Shown: positions 1 through 7,426 of the stretch, one piece after another | Numbering within the stretch: the first letter of the stretch is position 1 | Layout of the letters: each line of letters begins with the position of its first letter | Assembly: GCA_036276235.1 (NCBI GenBank) | Contig: DATBDZ010000231.1 | Location: forward strand, 1-12,718 | Direction of reading: 5' to 3' | Origin: JANWHF01 sp036276235 | GTDB taxonomy: Bacteria > Planctomycetota > Phycisphaerae > Tepidisphaerales > Tepidisphaeraceae | Length of the DNA stretch: 12,718 nt | Program-made: the position numbers and the translations under genes | The notes under the pieces: generated by a model | Seen by the model: the letters and a program-made list of their open reading frames with translations, nothing else | Told to the model about the DNA's origin: nothing | Databases searched by the model: none

Positions 1-12
1 ATCCGCGAGTGG

Positions 13-42
13 GCCAGATGCTTCGGAGGACCTCAGCATGAC
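13..42. repeat. Right arm of a REPIN-like hairpin, cut by the window edge
   Basis: These 30 bases match the right arm (GCCAGATGCTTCGGAG...CAGCATGAC) of the hairpin element seen complete at 1517-1592, 3440-3514 and 11389-11464, with one substitution (GGA for GTA in the middle of the arm). The left arm would lie before base 1. The element sits just beyond the 3' end of the minus-strand gene that ends at 82. The remaining bases up to 81 contain an A6 run (a T6 run on the minus strand) but no convincing stem before it. Confidence 0.8.
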
Positions 43-81
43 ACCTACCAGTAGAAAAAATGATGAAACACAATCCATCGT

Positions 82-1068
82 TCACGGTTGAGTCGTCGGC
101 GAAGGCTGCGTCTGTTGCGTTGTCGGCATCGTCAGGCGCGCGGGCACTGCTTTGGTCCCGCCTTCCGTACCGGGCTTCGGAAAGAGGACGACCGTCACGT
201 ACGAATAAATCAACGAGAAAACGCCGACGATGACGCTGGCCCACAAAGTGATCTTGAGGATGCGGATACGGTTGGCGATTTCCTTGTCGCGCCATTCGGC
301 TAAGCGTCGATCGATCTCGTCTAGCTTGCGGTCGATGCGGGCTTCTACTTCGTCGAGCTTCTGATTGAGATACGCATCCGCGGTTTTCTTGAGGCGGCTG
401 GTGATGCCACCGATCAGGCCGGATTCCTGAATCTCATCCTTGATCGTGCTCGTGTGGCCGGGCGCGGCGTCGGGCTCGGGGTTTTCGGTTGGCAAGAATT
501 GATAGTCGGCGGCGCTTTCGGTTTCGCCGATTACCTTTGCTACCAGCGAACCAAGCATAGCGCGGCGCTTGCGATTGAGCTTCTGGAAAATCCCTTCTTT
601 TTTCTTGAGCCGCTTGATCAGCTTGGGGATGGGCGTGGATTCGTCGATTTCGACGCCGCGCATTTTCGCCAGCACCAGAAGCCCGCGATGCGAGAGGCCG
701 GAAAACTGCATCGACTTGATGCGGGCGATCTCCTGGGCGATCTGCTCCATCGTCGCGTTGGCCGTCACGGGCCGGCGGCCCCAGCGGATGACATCGAGCA
801 TCGCATCGCGATCGAGCGTGCCAATCAGTTGCCGCCGATCGTGAATGGCGGCAACCAGCATTTGCCGCGTTTTGTAGGCGGTGTGGTCGAGGCCGAATTC
901 CTCGGCCAGATGATTCAGCTCATCGCGCGGCAATTCTGAAAGCTGAAATTGCGGCGAGATGCCCGCCACCACTTCCGCCGCCGGCTCCATCGGCGTCGCC
1001 GGCGCGGCGTCCCCCTCCACGCCCGGAAGGAGCTTGACATCAGGGCTGTTGGGTAAGCTGGCGGGCAT
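82..1068 (-). CDS. Membrane-anchored protein with SAP/Rho-N-like helical repeats and a coiled coil (unrecognised)
   Basis: A 328-aa protein I do not recognise as a named family. After a Pro/Ala-rich N-terminus, residues about 44-83 (SELPRDELNHLAEEFGL) and about 85-160 resemble short helix-turn-helix units of the SAP/Rho-N type, rich in Arg and Lys. Residues about 237-269 form a strongly charged heptad-like coiled coil (KLDEVEARIDRKLDEIDRRL). One membrane segment follows at about 270-296 (LWASVIVGVFSLIYSYVTVV), then a Thr/Gln/Pro-rich tail. The layout suggests a single-pass inner-membrane protein with a large helical, possibly nucleic-acid- or protein-binding N-terminal part; that function is inference. 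GGGAG lies about 14 bases before the ATG. The start overlaps the end of the upstream 104-aa membrane-protein gene by 29 bp, so the two are probably cotranscribed and translationally coupled. Confidence 0.75.
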   Translation of the reverse strand: MPASLPNSPDVKLLPGVEGDAAPATPMEPAAEVVAGISPQFQLSELPRDELNHLAEEFGLDHTAYKTRQMLVAAIHDRRQLIGTLDRDAMLDVIRWGRRPVTANATMEQIAQEIARIKSMQFSGLSHRGLLVLAKMRGVEIDESTPIPKLIKRLKKKEGIFQKLNRKRRAMLGSLVAKVIGETESAADYQFLPTENPEPDAAPGHTSTIKDEIQESGLIGGITSRLKKTADAYLNQKLDEVEARIDRKLDEIDRRLAEWRDKEIANRIRILKITLWASVIVGVFSLIYSYVTVVLFPKPGTEGGTKAVPARLTMPTTQQTQPSPTTQP

Positions 1069-1354
1069 CGGCGACTCGGTCTCCCAGATCGTAGATCAGA
1101 TAGTGCGCATGCCACAGAATCAAGAACGTGACGCACAGCAACCCGCAGATAATCACATCTCCCCAGAACGTCCGAAACCGCAGCCGCAGGCCATGCAGGA
1201 TCACATATCGGCGAATGATGCTGACATATTTATCGCTCCCCGCCAGCCACACATACCAGCTCCACAACGATTGGAGCGTAACGATCGTGGCGTAAATCGT
1301 CACCACCGTCGCCAGGGCGTAGCGAAAGAAGTTGAAGAAATCGATGCGCGGCAT
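1040..1354 (-). CDS. Small two-pass membrane protein (unrecognised)
   Basis: A 104-aa protein with two clear hydrophobic segments, about residues 12-38 (rich in Thr, Val, Ile, Trp) and about 63-88 (DVIICGLLCVTFLILW). They are joined by a basic loop (IIRRYVILHGLRLRFR). It ends with a short polar tail. No enzyme motif is visible, so it is probably a small inner-membrane protein. The frame stays open upstream to 1453, but those 33 extra residues are translated intergenic repeat (ISEIRISEF), so the Met at 1354 (MPRIDFF) is the likely start. I see no strong Shine-Dalgarno sequence for it. The 3' end overlaps the start of the next minus-strand gene (328-aa membrane protein) by 29 bp, which supports a two-gene operon. 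The two proteins may act together in the membrane; this is inferred from position only. Confidence 0.7.
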   Translation of the reverse strand: MPRIDFFNFFRYALATVVTIYATIVTLQSLWSWYVWLAGSDKYVSIIRRYVILHGLRLRFRTFWGDVIICGLLCVTFLILWHAHYLIYDLGDRVADARQLTQQP

Positions 1355-1390
1355 GCGGTGCGTCGGTTTTCCAAGCCTATTCTGCGCCGC

Positions 1391-1698
1391 GAATTCCGAA
1401 ATCCGAATCTCCGAAATCCGAATCAAATCCGAATGACGAAATCCGAATGTCACGCGAAGAGACGAAGTCGCGAAGAGGCCCTCGACTTGAACATGCCCTG
1501 GGGATCCTCAAACGTCGTCATGCTGAGGTACTCCGAAGCATCTGGCAGGATTGGGCGAATGGGCCAGATGCTTCGGAGTACCTCAGCATGACGCTTGCGC
1601 GGCTCAGCATTTGCCCTTCGTCCCTTCGTATCTTCGCGTGACATCAATTCGGAATTTCGTCATTGATTCGGATTTCGGGGATTCGGGTTTCGGATTTC
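1391..1698. repeat. Nested composite inverted repeat filling the 1355-1721 intergenic gap
   Basis: The left flank (1391-1467) is an array of short CCGAAATCCGAAT-type units followed by GTCACGCGAAGAGACGAAG. The right flank (1624-1698) is close to its reverse complement: CTTCGTATCTTCGCGTGAC and then ATTCGGATTTCGG-type units. A complete REPIN-like hairpin (1517-1592) sits near the centre. Three repeat families are therefore stacked symmetrically in one gap between two minus-strand genes. No gene is supported here; small reading frames on both strands are translations of the repeats. Confidence 0.8.
1517..1592. repeat. REPIN-like hairpin element, complete copy
   Basis: Two perfectly complementary 30-nt arms (1517-1546 beginning GTCATGCTGAGG, and 1563-1592 ending CTCAGCATGAC) are separated by a 16-nt loop. 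The same arms recur at 13-42, 3440-3514, 11389-11464 and 12662-12718, with different loop sequences. Two inverted REP-like arms around a variable loop is the organisation known as a REPIN. No associated tyrosine transposase gene is in this window. Confidence 0.9.
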
Positions 1699-1721
1699 AC
1701 TCGGGTTTCCGCGACAGCGGC

Positions 1722-2507
1722 TCATTCCTCCTCGCCCGTGTCATGATCCGACGCCTTGCCTCCGAAGAGGGCTGAGCCGATCCGGACCATCGTCGCGCCT
1801 TCCTGGATGGCCAGCTCGAAATCGTGGCTCATGCCCATGCTCAGGTGGCGGAGGCTCGCTCCGCCGATCTTGTGCCACTTCATCTCTTCGAAAATTTCGC
1901 GCGTGCGGGCGAAGGTGAGGCGGATTTTATTTTCCGGCTCTTCCAGCGCGGCCATCGTCATCAGACCGCAGAGCTGAAGGTTTGGCATCGAATCGATTTG
2001 CTCGGCGAGGTGAACCGATGCGCCGACGGCGACGCCAAACTTCTGCGTCTCCTCGCTGGCATTGACCTGCATCAACACCGGAAGCCGGCGATTGAGTTTG
2101 GCCGCCTGCACGTCCAGCTCTTCTGCCAGGCGCAGGCTGTCGATGCTGTGGATCATGTAAACCAGCGGCAGCGCCGGCTTGATCTTGTTGCGCTGCAGAT
2201 GGCCGATCATGTGCCAGCGCACCTTGTCGGGGGCAACGCCGTCTCCATGCACGAGGCGGCGCTGCATGAACTCGTTCAGTTGACCGGCCCGCTGCGTGAG
2301 GATCTGCACGCGGCTCTCACCGAGGTCGGTGATACCGAGCGTGAGGATCTCGCGGATTTGCTCCGGGGCCGCGGTCTTGGTGACGGCAATCAGCGTCACC
2401 TCCGAAGGCTCGCGCTTCGCCTTCACGCAGGCGGCGGCGATTTTGTCCTTCACCTCCGCCAGTTTTTCCGCCAAAGGCGATTTCTTAGCCACGCCGACTC
2501 CTTCCAT
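1722..2507 (-). CDS. yggS: YggS/PLPBP family pyridoxal-phosphate homeostasis protein
   Basis: A 261-aa PLP-binding protein of the fold-type III YggS/PROSC family. The family has no known catalytic activity and controls pyridoxal 5'-phosphate and amino/keto-acid balance in the cytoplasm. Visible family motifs are the PLP lysine K44 in LIAVTK, WHMIGHLQRNKIK (98-110), HSIDS, LMQVNASEETQKFGV, GLMTMA, and the phosphate-binding LSMGMSHDFELAIQEG...VRIGSALFG block (222-249). It is slightly longer than the usual ~230 aa because of an N-terminal lead and an insertion before the WHMIGHLQ motif. The start at 2507 is fixed by AAGGAG six bases upstream. The frame stays open to 2732, but those 75 residues are translated repeat DNA with no homology expected. 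A TATAAT box on the minus strand at 2535-2540 gives a leader of about 20 nt. Confidence 0.93.
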   Translation of the reverse strand: MEGVGVAKKSPLAEKLAEVKDKIAAACVKAKREPSEVTLIAVTKTAAPEQIREILTLGITDLGESRVQILTQRAGQLNEFMQRRLVHGDGVAPDKVRWHMIGHLQRNKIKPALPLVYMIHSIDSLRLAEELDVQAAKLNRRLPVLMQVNASEETQKFGVAVGASVHLAEQIDSMPNLQLCGLMTMAALEEPENKIRLTFARTREIFEEMKWHKIGGASLRHLSMGMSHDFELAIQEGATMVRIGSALFGGKASDHDTGEEE

Positions 2508-2534
2508 GCAAGGCTCCTTCCCTGTCAATCCACC

Positions 2535-2540
2535 ATTATA
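2535..2540 (-). promoter_or_regulatory. Candidate -10 box of yggS
   Basis: The minus strand reads TATAAT, a perfect consensus -10, 28 bases upstream of the yggS ATG. This would place the transcription start near 2528 and an AAGGAG ribosome binding site inside a leader of about 20 nt. No good -35 is seen at 16-18 bases (the region reads about TACAAC), and the repeat cluster begins about 30 bases further upstream. Confidence 0.5.
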
Positions 2541-2568
2541 CGGGGAAGCGGGGCGGAGTTGTAGGGAT

Positions 2569-2832
2569 GGTGGGGCAGACATTCTTGTCTGTCTCGAGTC
2601 TGCGAGTGGTGGCATTCTTACAGTAATCTGGTGGGGCAGACATTCTTGTCTGTCTTGAGTCTGCGAGTGGTGGCATTCTTGCCACCCGAGCAGACTCGAA
2701 TCCGATCGGGAGGGACAAGAATGTCTCTCCACTCACGGATTCGATGGCAGACAAGAATGTCTGCCCCACCAAGACAACAGACAAGAATGTCTGCTGCACT
2801 CAAGACAACAGACAAGAATGTCCGCCCCACCG
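2569..2832. repeat. Mirror-symmetric cluster of six GACAAGAATGTC palindromic repeats
   Basis: The 12-bp core GACATTCTTGTC occurs at 2578-2589 and 2639-2650. Its reverse complement GACAAGAATGTC occurs at 2714-2725, 2750-2761, 2780-2791 and 2811-2822. The first two belong to a 51-bp direct repeat (2569-2619 and 2630-2680, one mismatch). Several units extend to GGTGGGGCAGACATTCTTG or its complement. Each core can fold as a short hairpin with an AGAA loop. Further symmetry lies at the centre: a 9-bp perfect inverted repeat TCGAATCCG (2696-2704) / CGGATTCGA (2736-2744). The cluster fills most of the space between yggS and the divergent gene at 2915. Reading frames across it are repeat translations. 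Confidence 0.85.
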
Positions 2833-2914
2833 GCCCGGCGGATCGGCCATCGCGGCGCAACTGATTCAATAGAAGGATTGGTGCCTGGCATATGCGTCGG
2901 GCCGGTGCAATGAC

Positions 2915-3400
2915 ATGTTAAATCGTTTGGTTATGTCGTGTGCGATGATCTGCGTGGCCCTGGCTTCCAGCAACTCGATGGCACAGGGCCGCCGCGGCGG
3001 TGGCGGCGGCGGACAATCGGGAGGCAGCCGATCCGCGCCGATGATCATCAGTCCTTCCAATTTCTCCTCATCAACACAATGGGAATACGGCAAGCTCGAA
3101 GTCGCCGCCGGACAGATCGTCTGGCGCGGCAGCGGCGAGAAATTTGAAGCCAAAAACCCGGGCGAACTGGTGGCAAAACTGAATAATCCAAATGGTGCCG
3201 CGACGACGGCCCCCGCCTCGCCCGACAAGCCCGCGCTGGACAAGCCCGCGCCCGATGCCACCGCCGACGCCGATGATGATCTGCCGCTTTGGAATCTTCT
3301 GGGCGGCAAGGGTTGGGAATTCGTCGAAAGCGAAGCGTTTGCCGCGCCGACAGGCCAGGGGCATCAGATGATTTATCGCTTTAAGCGGCAGAAGCACTGA
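2915..3400 (+). CDS. Small exported protein with a DUF4177-like C-terminal motif (tentative)
   Basis: A 161-aa protein with an N-terminal signal peptide (MLNRLVMSCAMICVALASSNSMA, probable cleavage near residues 23-24), then a Gly/Arg-rich linker (GRRGGGGGGQSGG). A folded part follows at about 42-95 (WEYGKLEVAAGQIVW), then a Pro/Asp/Ala-rich linker with a repeated DKPA motif. The C-terminal LLGGKGWEFVESE...YRFKR resembles the GWELV...FKR ending of DUF4177-type small domains. I infer a split version of such a domain, with the variable linker inserted; this is not certain. It is presumably periplasmic or extracellular. There is no strong ribosome binding site: the ATG at 2933 (residue 7) is an alternative start that would still leave a signal peptide. 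It is divergent from yggS and followed 40 bp later by a REPIN-like hairpin. Confidence 0.72.
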   Translation: MLNRLVMSCAMICVALASSNSMAQGRRGGGGGGQSGGSRSAPMIISPSNFSSSTQWEYGKLEVAAGQIVWRGSGEKFEAKNPGELVAKLNNPNGAATTAPASPDKPALDKPAPDATADADDDLPLWNLLGGKGWEFVESEAFAAPTGQGHQMIYRFKRQKH

Positions 3401-3439
3401 TGACGCGAGCTCGCGAGTCACGATAGATTACACGGAACC

Positions 3440-3514
3440 GTCATGCTGAGGTACTCCGAAGCATCTGGCCCATTTCGCGAGCAAGCCAGATGCTTCGGAG
3501 TACCTCAGCATGAC
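3440..3514. repeat. REPIN-like hairpin element, complete copy
   Basis: The left arm 3440-3469 and right arm 3485-3514 are 30 nt each, perfectly complementary and identical to the arms at 1517-1592. They enclose a 15-nt loop of different sequence. The element lies 40 bp after the stop of the small exported protein gene, where such a stem could also protect or attenuate the 3' end of the transcript; that role is inference. Confidence 0.9.
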
Positions 3515-3533
3515 GGGTTCGCAAGCGCTGTAG

Positions 3534-3551
3534 GGCGGTATTTATCCCGCC
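3534..3551. repeat. Short GGCGG/CCGCC inverted repeat
   Basis: GGCGG (3534-3538) and CCGCC (3547-3551) flank an AT-rich 8-nt spacer. It lies just downstream of the REPIN-like hairpin. It is too short to classify; it may be a remnant of another palindromic repeat family. Confidence 0.4.
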
Positions 3552-3597
3552 GATTCGGTTGTCGCGCGTGACGGTCACCATCTCACCGCACCTAGTC

Positions 3598-3637
3598 GAG
3601 CCGGCTTTCGCACCGCCCGCAAAGGCGGCTCATTTTT
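3598..3637 (+). terminator. Candidate intrinsic terminator upstream of the giant secreted-protein gene
   Basis: GAGCCG (3598-3603) pairs with CGGCTC (3626-3631), and inside it CTTT (3605-3608) pairs with AAAG (3621-3624) across one G/G mismatch. The stem is followed directly by ATTTTT (3632-3637). An alternative inner stem CCGCC/GGCGG is also possible. It would separate the small exported-protein transcription unit from the gene starting at 3789. The T run is only five long. Confidence 0.45.
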
Positions 3638-3788
3638 GCGCCGCATGCCGCATGCTGTCCGGCATCCGGGTTTTTCACAGGTTTTCTCGAAGATTTTCCT
3701 TTATCCCTCCCTCGTCTCGCAGTACGATTTCTTGCGTTTCGCATATGTAGACGCAGGGGATCTTTGGTCGGACTTGGGAGAAATGCAC

Positions 3789-6700
3789 ATGCCGGGCTTG
3801 AAGTCTGTCGTGGTTCGTTGCGAACGGTTGGAAAAGCGCGTCCTCTTAAACGGGGTGAACGAGCATATCGGCGAGCTGGATGGCCGCGCCTATCGGCAAG
3901 GGTCGGTGTCGGGGCTCAACGGTGATGATGGGTATCACTTCACGATGGCCCATCCGGGATCGGTGGATATTCAGCTTTCGCGGCCGATCGGCACCGGGCG
4001 GGTGGTGTTTGAACGTGGGGATGACATTCCCTTCACCGATTTCATCGCGAATACGCCGGAATCAAACAAGGACCATCAGATTCATGAGAGCGGCCTGGCC
4101 GCCGGCAATTATCTCGTCATTGTGCAGCCGGATACCAGCCAATTGTTTCCCCAGATGTTCTACACGCTGGAGATCGCAACCGATTATGCGCCCGGCGCTT
4201 TGTTCACTGGGTCGCTGGATGTACACACCAATTCCGCGCGCGACCTCGGCACGCTATCTGAGGAAAGCAACAACCGTGTGAGCGATTTCGTCGGATATCT
4301 GGATACCAGCGCCCGCGTCGCCAGCGATCTGATCGATACGTATTCGTTCACCGTTCCCGCGACCGGTGTTTTGGAGGTCCTGCTGGCGAATCTGTCGCTC
4401 AATGACCCGGCGGGCTCACAGGCGAAGGTCTCCGCAGACGTTACCCTCTACCGCGACGCCAACAATGATGGCCGCCTCAAAAGCAACGAGATCATCGCCA
4501 CCTCCAGTACCGATGGGATTAACATTGCCGACCTTTTTCGGCGGCCGATCGACCCGGGTAAATATTTTGTGGTCGCCAGTCATCTACAACCTGCGGTCAA
4601 TGACAATACCGGCGGCTCAAACTACACGCTGGACTTTATATATGGCGCCCACGATTCCGCTGGCAACACGCTGGCCAACGCAAAGCCCGTTACGCTTGAC
4701 GCCAGCAACAAGGTTTTTAATGACTTTCTCAGCTCCGTCGATCCGACCGACGTTTATAAATTCACGGTCGGCGCCGGCGGGCCGTTTATCTTTGACGCGA
4801 ACATGACGGGCGTCGCCAACAGCGATTTTGACCTCCAATTGGTCGAGGACAAAAACCACAACGGCAACATCGACACCGGCGATATCATCGCTTCATCGCA
4901 GACGCGCGGCGTCACCGGCGAGCATATCAGCCGCGTGCTGACCGTCGCCGACAGCTACTTTTTGATCGTCAATCGATTTTCCGGCGAAGACCCCTACACG
5001 CTGACGATGTCCAATCGCAATACCGATCTTGCCGGCAATTCGCGGGCGGCGGCGCTGGATATTGGGAGTCTGGCCGGACAGGAATTGTTCAGCGATGCAC
5101 TCAGCGCCGCAGACACCGATGATTTCTTCAAATTCACAACGCCCGCGCCAGGGCTGCTTTCGGCGGCATTCCCCGCAACGGCGGCGGGCACCGACGCCAA
5201 TCTTCAACTGCTGAACAGCGGCGGCACGGTCATCGCCGCCAGCGTGACGGCAGGCAACGCCGGCGAATCCGTGTCGGCAACTGAGCCGGCGGGCACGTAC
5301 TTCGTTCGCGTGTTCCGCGGCGCGGGATCGCCGACGTATAACCTCGCGTTGACGCTCGATACCGCCGGCGACACTCCCGCCACCGCGCGGGTTGTCAGCG
5401 GAAACAGCACGACCGGCGAGTTCATGGATGGCACCGACCTTCGCGATGCCTTCAAGATTCATGTGCCTGCACCTGAGCAACTGATCATCACGATCGCGCA
5501 AACCTCCGCCGCCATGAAGATTTCCGCCGGCGCCGATGCTAACAACAATGGTGTGTTCGATGTATCTGAACTCAAGTCAGTTGGCGGCATCGCCATACCG
5601 GGTGGAGTCCTGACACTCAACGTCACGGCGGCGCAGGACCTCTTCATTGAGGCGGTGTCCAGCGGCACCCCGAGCAACTACCAGTTTAAGCTGGCCACCG
5701 TGCCGATCGACAACGCCGGCAATACGCTGGGCGGTGCGGCGGAGATCGGCACGGCGGGCGGCGCGGTCGTTACCCATTTCTCCGACTTCGTCGGCGACGG
5801 AGCGGGCGCGAGTGATCCGATCGATTTCTATCACCTGGGTGTCGTCGATGGTGGGCCGTTTGTCTTCGTCGCGCAGCTCACGCAGCTTTCGGCGCTGCCG
5901 GCGAATAATGCCGTCTTCGAGCTGATCCGCGATAGCAATCGCAACGGGATCGTCGATAGCGGCGAGATCATCGCCAGCAATGCCGCGCCAAGCGCCGTCA
6001 AAGTTCTGCCGGCCACGCTCACCATCCCCGGCGATTATTACCTGGAAGTTGCGCGAATCAGCGGAAACGTCAGCGACAACCTTTCGCTCACAATTGCATC
6101 CACCGATACCGCCGGCAATACGCTGGCCACCGCGAGGAATCTAGGTGGGCTGGCAGCCTCGCCCTCGGTCAACGAATTCGTCGGCGCGATTGACTCCACC
6201 GATATCTACAAGGTCAACGTAACGCAGCCCGGCGAGATCCGCGTCAACATCATGAATCCGACGAATGGCGCGGTTGCCGCGGATGTGATTCGCGATGTGA
6301 ACGGCAACGGCACGATCGACAGCGGCGATGTTCTGGCGACGCTCTCCACCGGCAATGTGCTCGACGGCGTGGTGCTGCCGGCGGCGGGAAATTATTTCGT
6401 CCGCGTGCGGCCGACGGCCGGAGATGTCAGTTACAGCATGGCGTTGAGCTTCTCGACGCAAACGCCGTTCGGCTCCGGCCCGATTCAGATCGGCACCGCT
6501 TTCGCCGGCACCAAGATAGAAGCCGAAAACTTCGACAAGGGCGGCGAAGGGCCCGCCTATCACGACACCACGCCCGGCAACGACAACGGCGCCGCGCGAG
6601 CCAACACGAATGTCGATGTCAAAACCACGAATGACACCGGCGGCGGATTCCGCGTCACCGGCACGACCGTCGGCGAATTCCTCGAGTACACCATCAACGT

Positions 6701-7418
6701 CGCCCAGAGCGGCAACTATGATTTCGATTTCCGCGTTTCGAACAATGCCGCCGGCGGCGCCTTCCATGTCGAAATCGACGGGAGCAACGTCACCGGAACA
6801 GTAGCGGTCCCCAATACCGGCGGCGTTGATGCGATGCAGACGGTCACCAGGACAAGCATTCCGCTCACCGCCGGTCCTCACATGCTACGGCTCGCTTGGG
6901 ACGCCGCCCCGAGCAGCGGCTTCTGCGGCGCGATCAACTTTATGACGATCCGCCCGTCGGTCACGCCCGGCATATTTTCGATTTCGCCCGCGACGAAGAC
7001 AGTAAAAGCCGGCGTCGCGCAGAATCTTGCCCTGACCTGGACGGTGCCCTCTGGATCATGGCATCAGCTTTCGGACATTCGCCTGCGCTTCCTGGCCGAC
7101 AACGGCGCGAAGTTCTCGCTCATGTGGAATGAAGCAGCCGGAACGTTCTCGATCTACGATCCCGCCAGCGGAAAATATGTCACGCCAATGACCGTCGGCG
7201 GCGTGGGCGTGCTCTCCAATCAATACATGACGGTAAACCTGAGCGCCAGCAGCATTCACGGCGCGGGTCCAACGGTGCCAACCGTAACGATCACGTTCAA
7301 TATCCAGCTCAAGTCGATCCTCGCCGGCCACACGATCGGATTGGAAGCGGCCGCGGATGATGACCTGGGGAATCAGATTGGATTTTTGCCCGGAGGAATC
7401 TGGAACGTCACGAATTGA
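3789..7418 (+). CDS. Giant secreted protein: LEPR-XLL-like leader, PPC-type repeats with Ca-binding-like loops, CBM6-like module
   Basis: A 1209-aa extracellular protein. Residues 10-20 (RCERLEKRVLL) match the LEPR-XLL leader motif typical of planctomycete secreted proteins. About six tandem bacterial pre-peptidase C-terminal (PPC)-like domains follow, starting near 150, 289, 413, 524, 641 and 773, several opening with D-x-A-G-N-T. Five of the six carry an EF-hand/dockerin-like loop of D-x-N-x-(N/D)-G type at about 223, 354, 583, 715 and 836 (for example DSNRNGIVDSGE). Residues about 903-1056 resemble carbohydrate-binding module family 6 (IEAENFDKGGEGPAYHD). A beta-rich C-terminal domain occupies about 1060-1209. 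No catalytic domain and no PEP-CTERM-type anchor are seen, and cysteines appear to be only two. The role is probably adhesion or polysaccharide binding. Start: GGGAG is 8 nt before the ATG at 3789; the ATG at 3783 is too close to it, and the open frame back to 3636 adds no recognisable sequence. Confidence 0.9.
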   Translation: MPGLKSVVVRCERLEKRVLLNGVNEHIGELDGRAYRQGSVSGLNGDDGYHFTMAHPGSVDIQLSRPIGTGRVVFERGDDIPFTDFIANTPESNKDHQIHESGLAAGNYLVIVQPDTSQLFPQMFYTLEIATDYAPGALFTGSLDVHTNSARDLGTLSEESNNRVSDFVGYLDTSARVASDLIDTYSFTVPATGVLEVLLANLSLNDPAGSQAKVSADVTLYRDANNDGRLKSNEIIATSSTDGINIADLFRRPIDPGKYFVVASHLQPAVNDNTGGSNYTLDFIYGAHDSAGNTLANAKPVTLDASNKVFNDFLSSVDPTDVYKFTVGAGGPFIFDANMTGVANSDFDLQLVEDKNHNGNIDTGDIIASSQTRGVTGEHISRVLTVADSYFLIVNRFSGEDPYTLTMSNRNTDLAGNSRAAALDIGSLAGQELFSDALSAADTDDFFKFTTPAPGLLSAAFPATAAGTDANLQLLNSGGTVIAASVTAGNAGESVSATEPAGTYFVRVFRGAGSPTYNLALTLDTAGDTPATARVVSGNSTTGEFMDGTDLRDAFKIHVPAPEQLIITIAQTSAAMKISAGADANNNGVFDVSELKSVGGIAIPGGVLTLNVTAAQDLFIEAVSSGTPSNYQFKLATVPIDNAGNTLGGAAEIGTAGGAVVTHFSDFVGDGAGASDPIDFYHLGVVDGGPFVFVAQLTQLSALPANNAVFELIRDSNRNGIVDSGEIIASNAAPSAVKVLPATLTIPGDYYLEVARISGNVSDNLSLTIASTDTAGNTLATARNLGGLAASPSVNEFVGAIDSTDIYKVNVTQPGEIRVNIMNPTNGAVAADVIRDVNGNGTIDSGDVLATLSTGNVLDGVVLPAAGNYFVRVRPTAGDVSYSMALSFSTQTPFGSGPIQIGTAFAGTKIEAENFDKGGEGPAYHDTTPGNDNGAARANTNVDVKTTNDTGGGFRVTGTTVGEFLEYTINVAQSGNYDFDFRVSNNAAGGAFHVEIDGSNVTGTVAVPNTGGVDAMQTVTRTSIPLTAGPHMLRLAWDAAPSSGFCGAINFMTIRPSVTPGIFSISPATKTVKAGVAQNLALTWTVPSGSWHQLSDIRLRFLADNGAKFSLMWNEAAGTFSIYDPASGKYVTPMTVGGVGVLSNQYMTVNLSASSIHGAGPTVPTVTITFNIQLKSILAGHTIGLEAAADDDLGNQIGFLPGGIWNVTN

Positions 7419-7426
7419 TTTGGGAT

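Noticed and set aside
42..81. Terminator for the 328-aa gene based on the T6 run on the minus strand
   Set aside because: No stem longer than about 4 bp precedes the run, so I could not support an intrinsic terminator.
1824..2564. 246-aa plus-strand reading frame opposite yggS
   Set aside because: It is antisense to a gene with complete YggS motifs, and its His/Arg/Leu-rich product has no recognisable domain.
2569..2832. Possible CRISPR array
   Set aside because: The repeats are palindromic, occur in both orientations and have irregular, mostly very short spacing with no unique spacer series; no cas genes are present.
3640..3780. Promoter for the giant secreted-protein gene
   Set aside because: Several AT-rich hexamers exist (for example TTTATC near 3700 and TATGTA near 3744), but none has a partner box at acceptable spacing.
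6141..6881. 246-aa minus-strand reading frame inside the giant secreted-protein gene
   Set aside because: It is a shadow of GC-rich codons in a gene with clear repeat domains on the plus strand.
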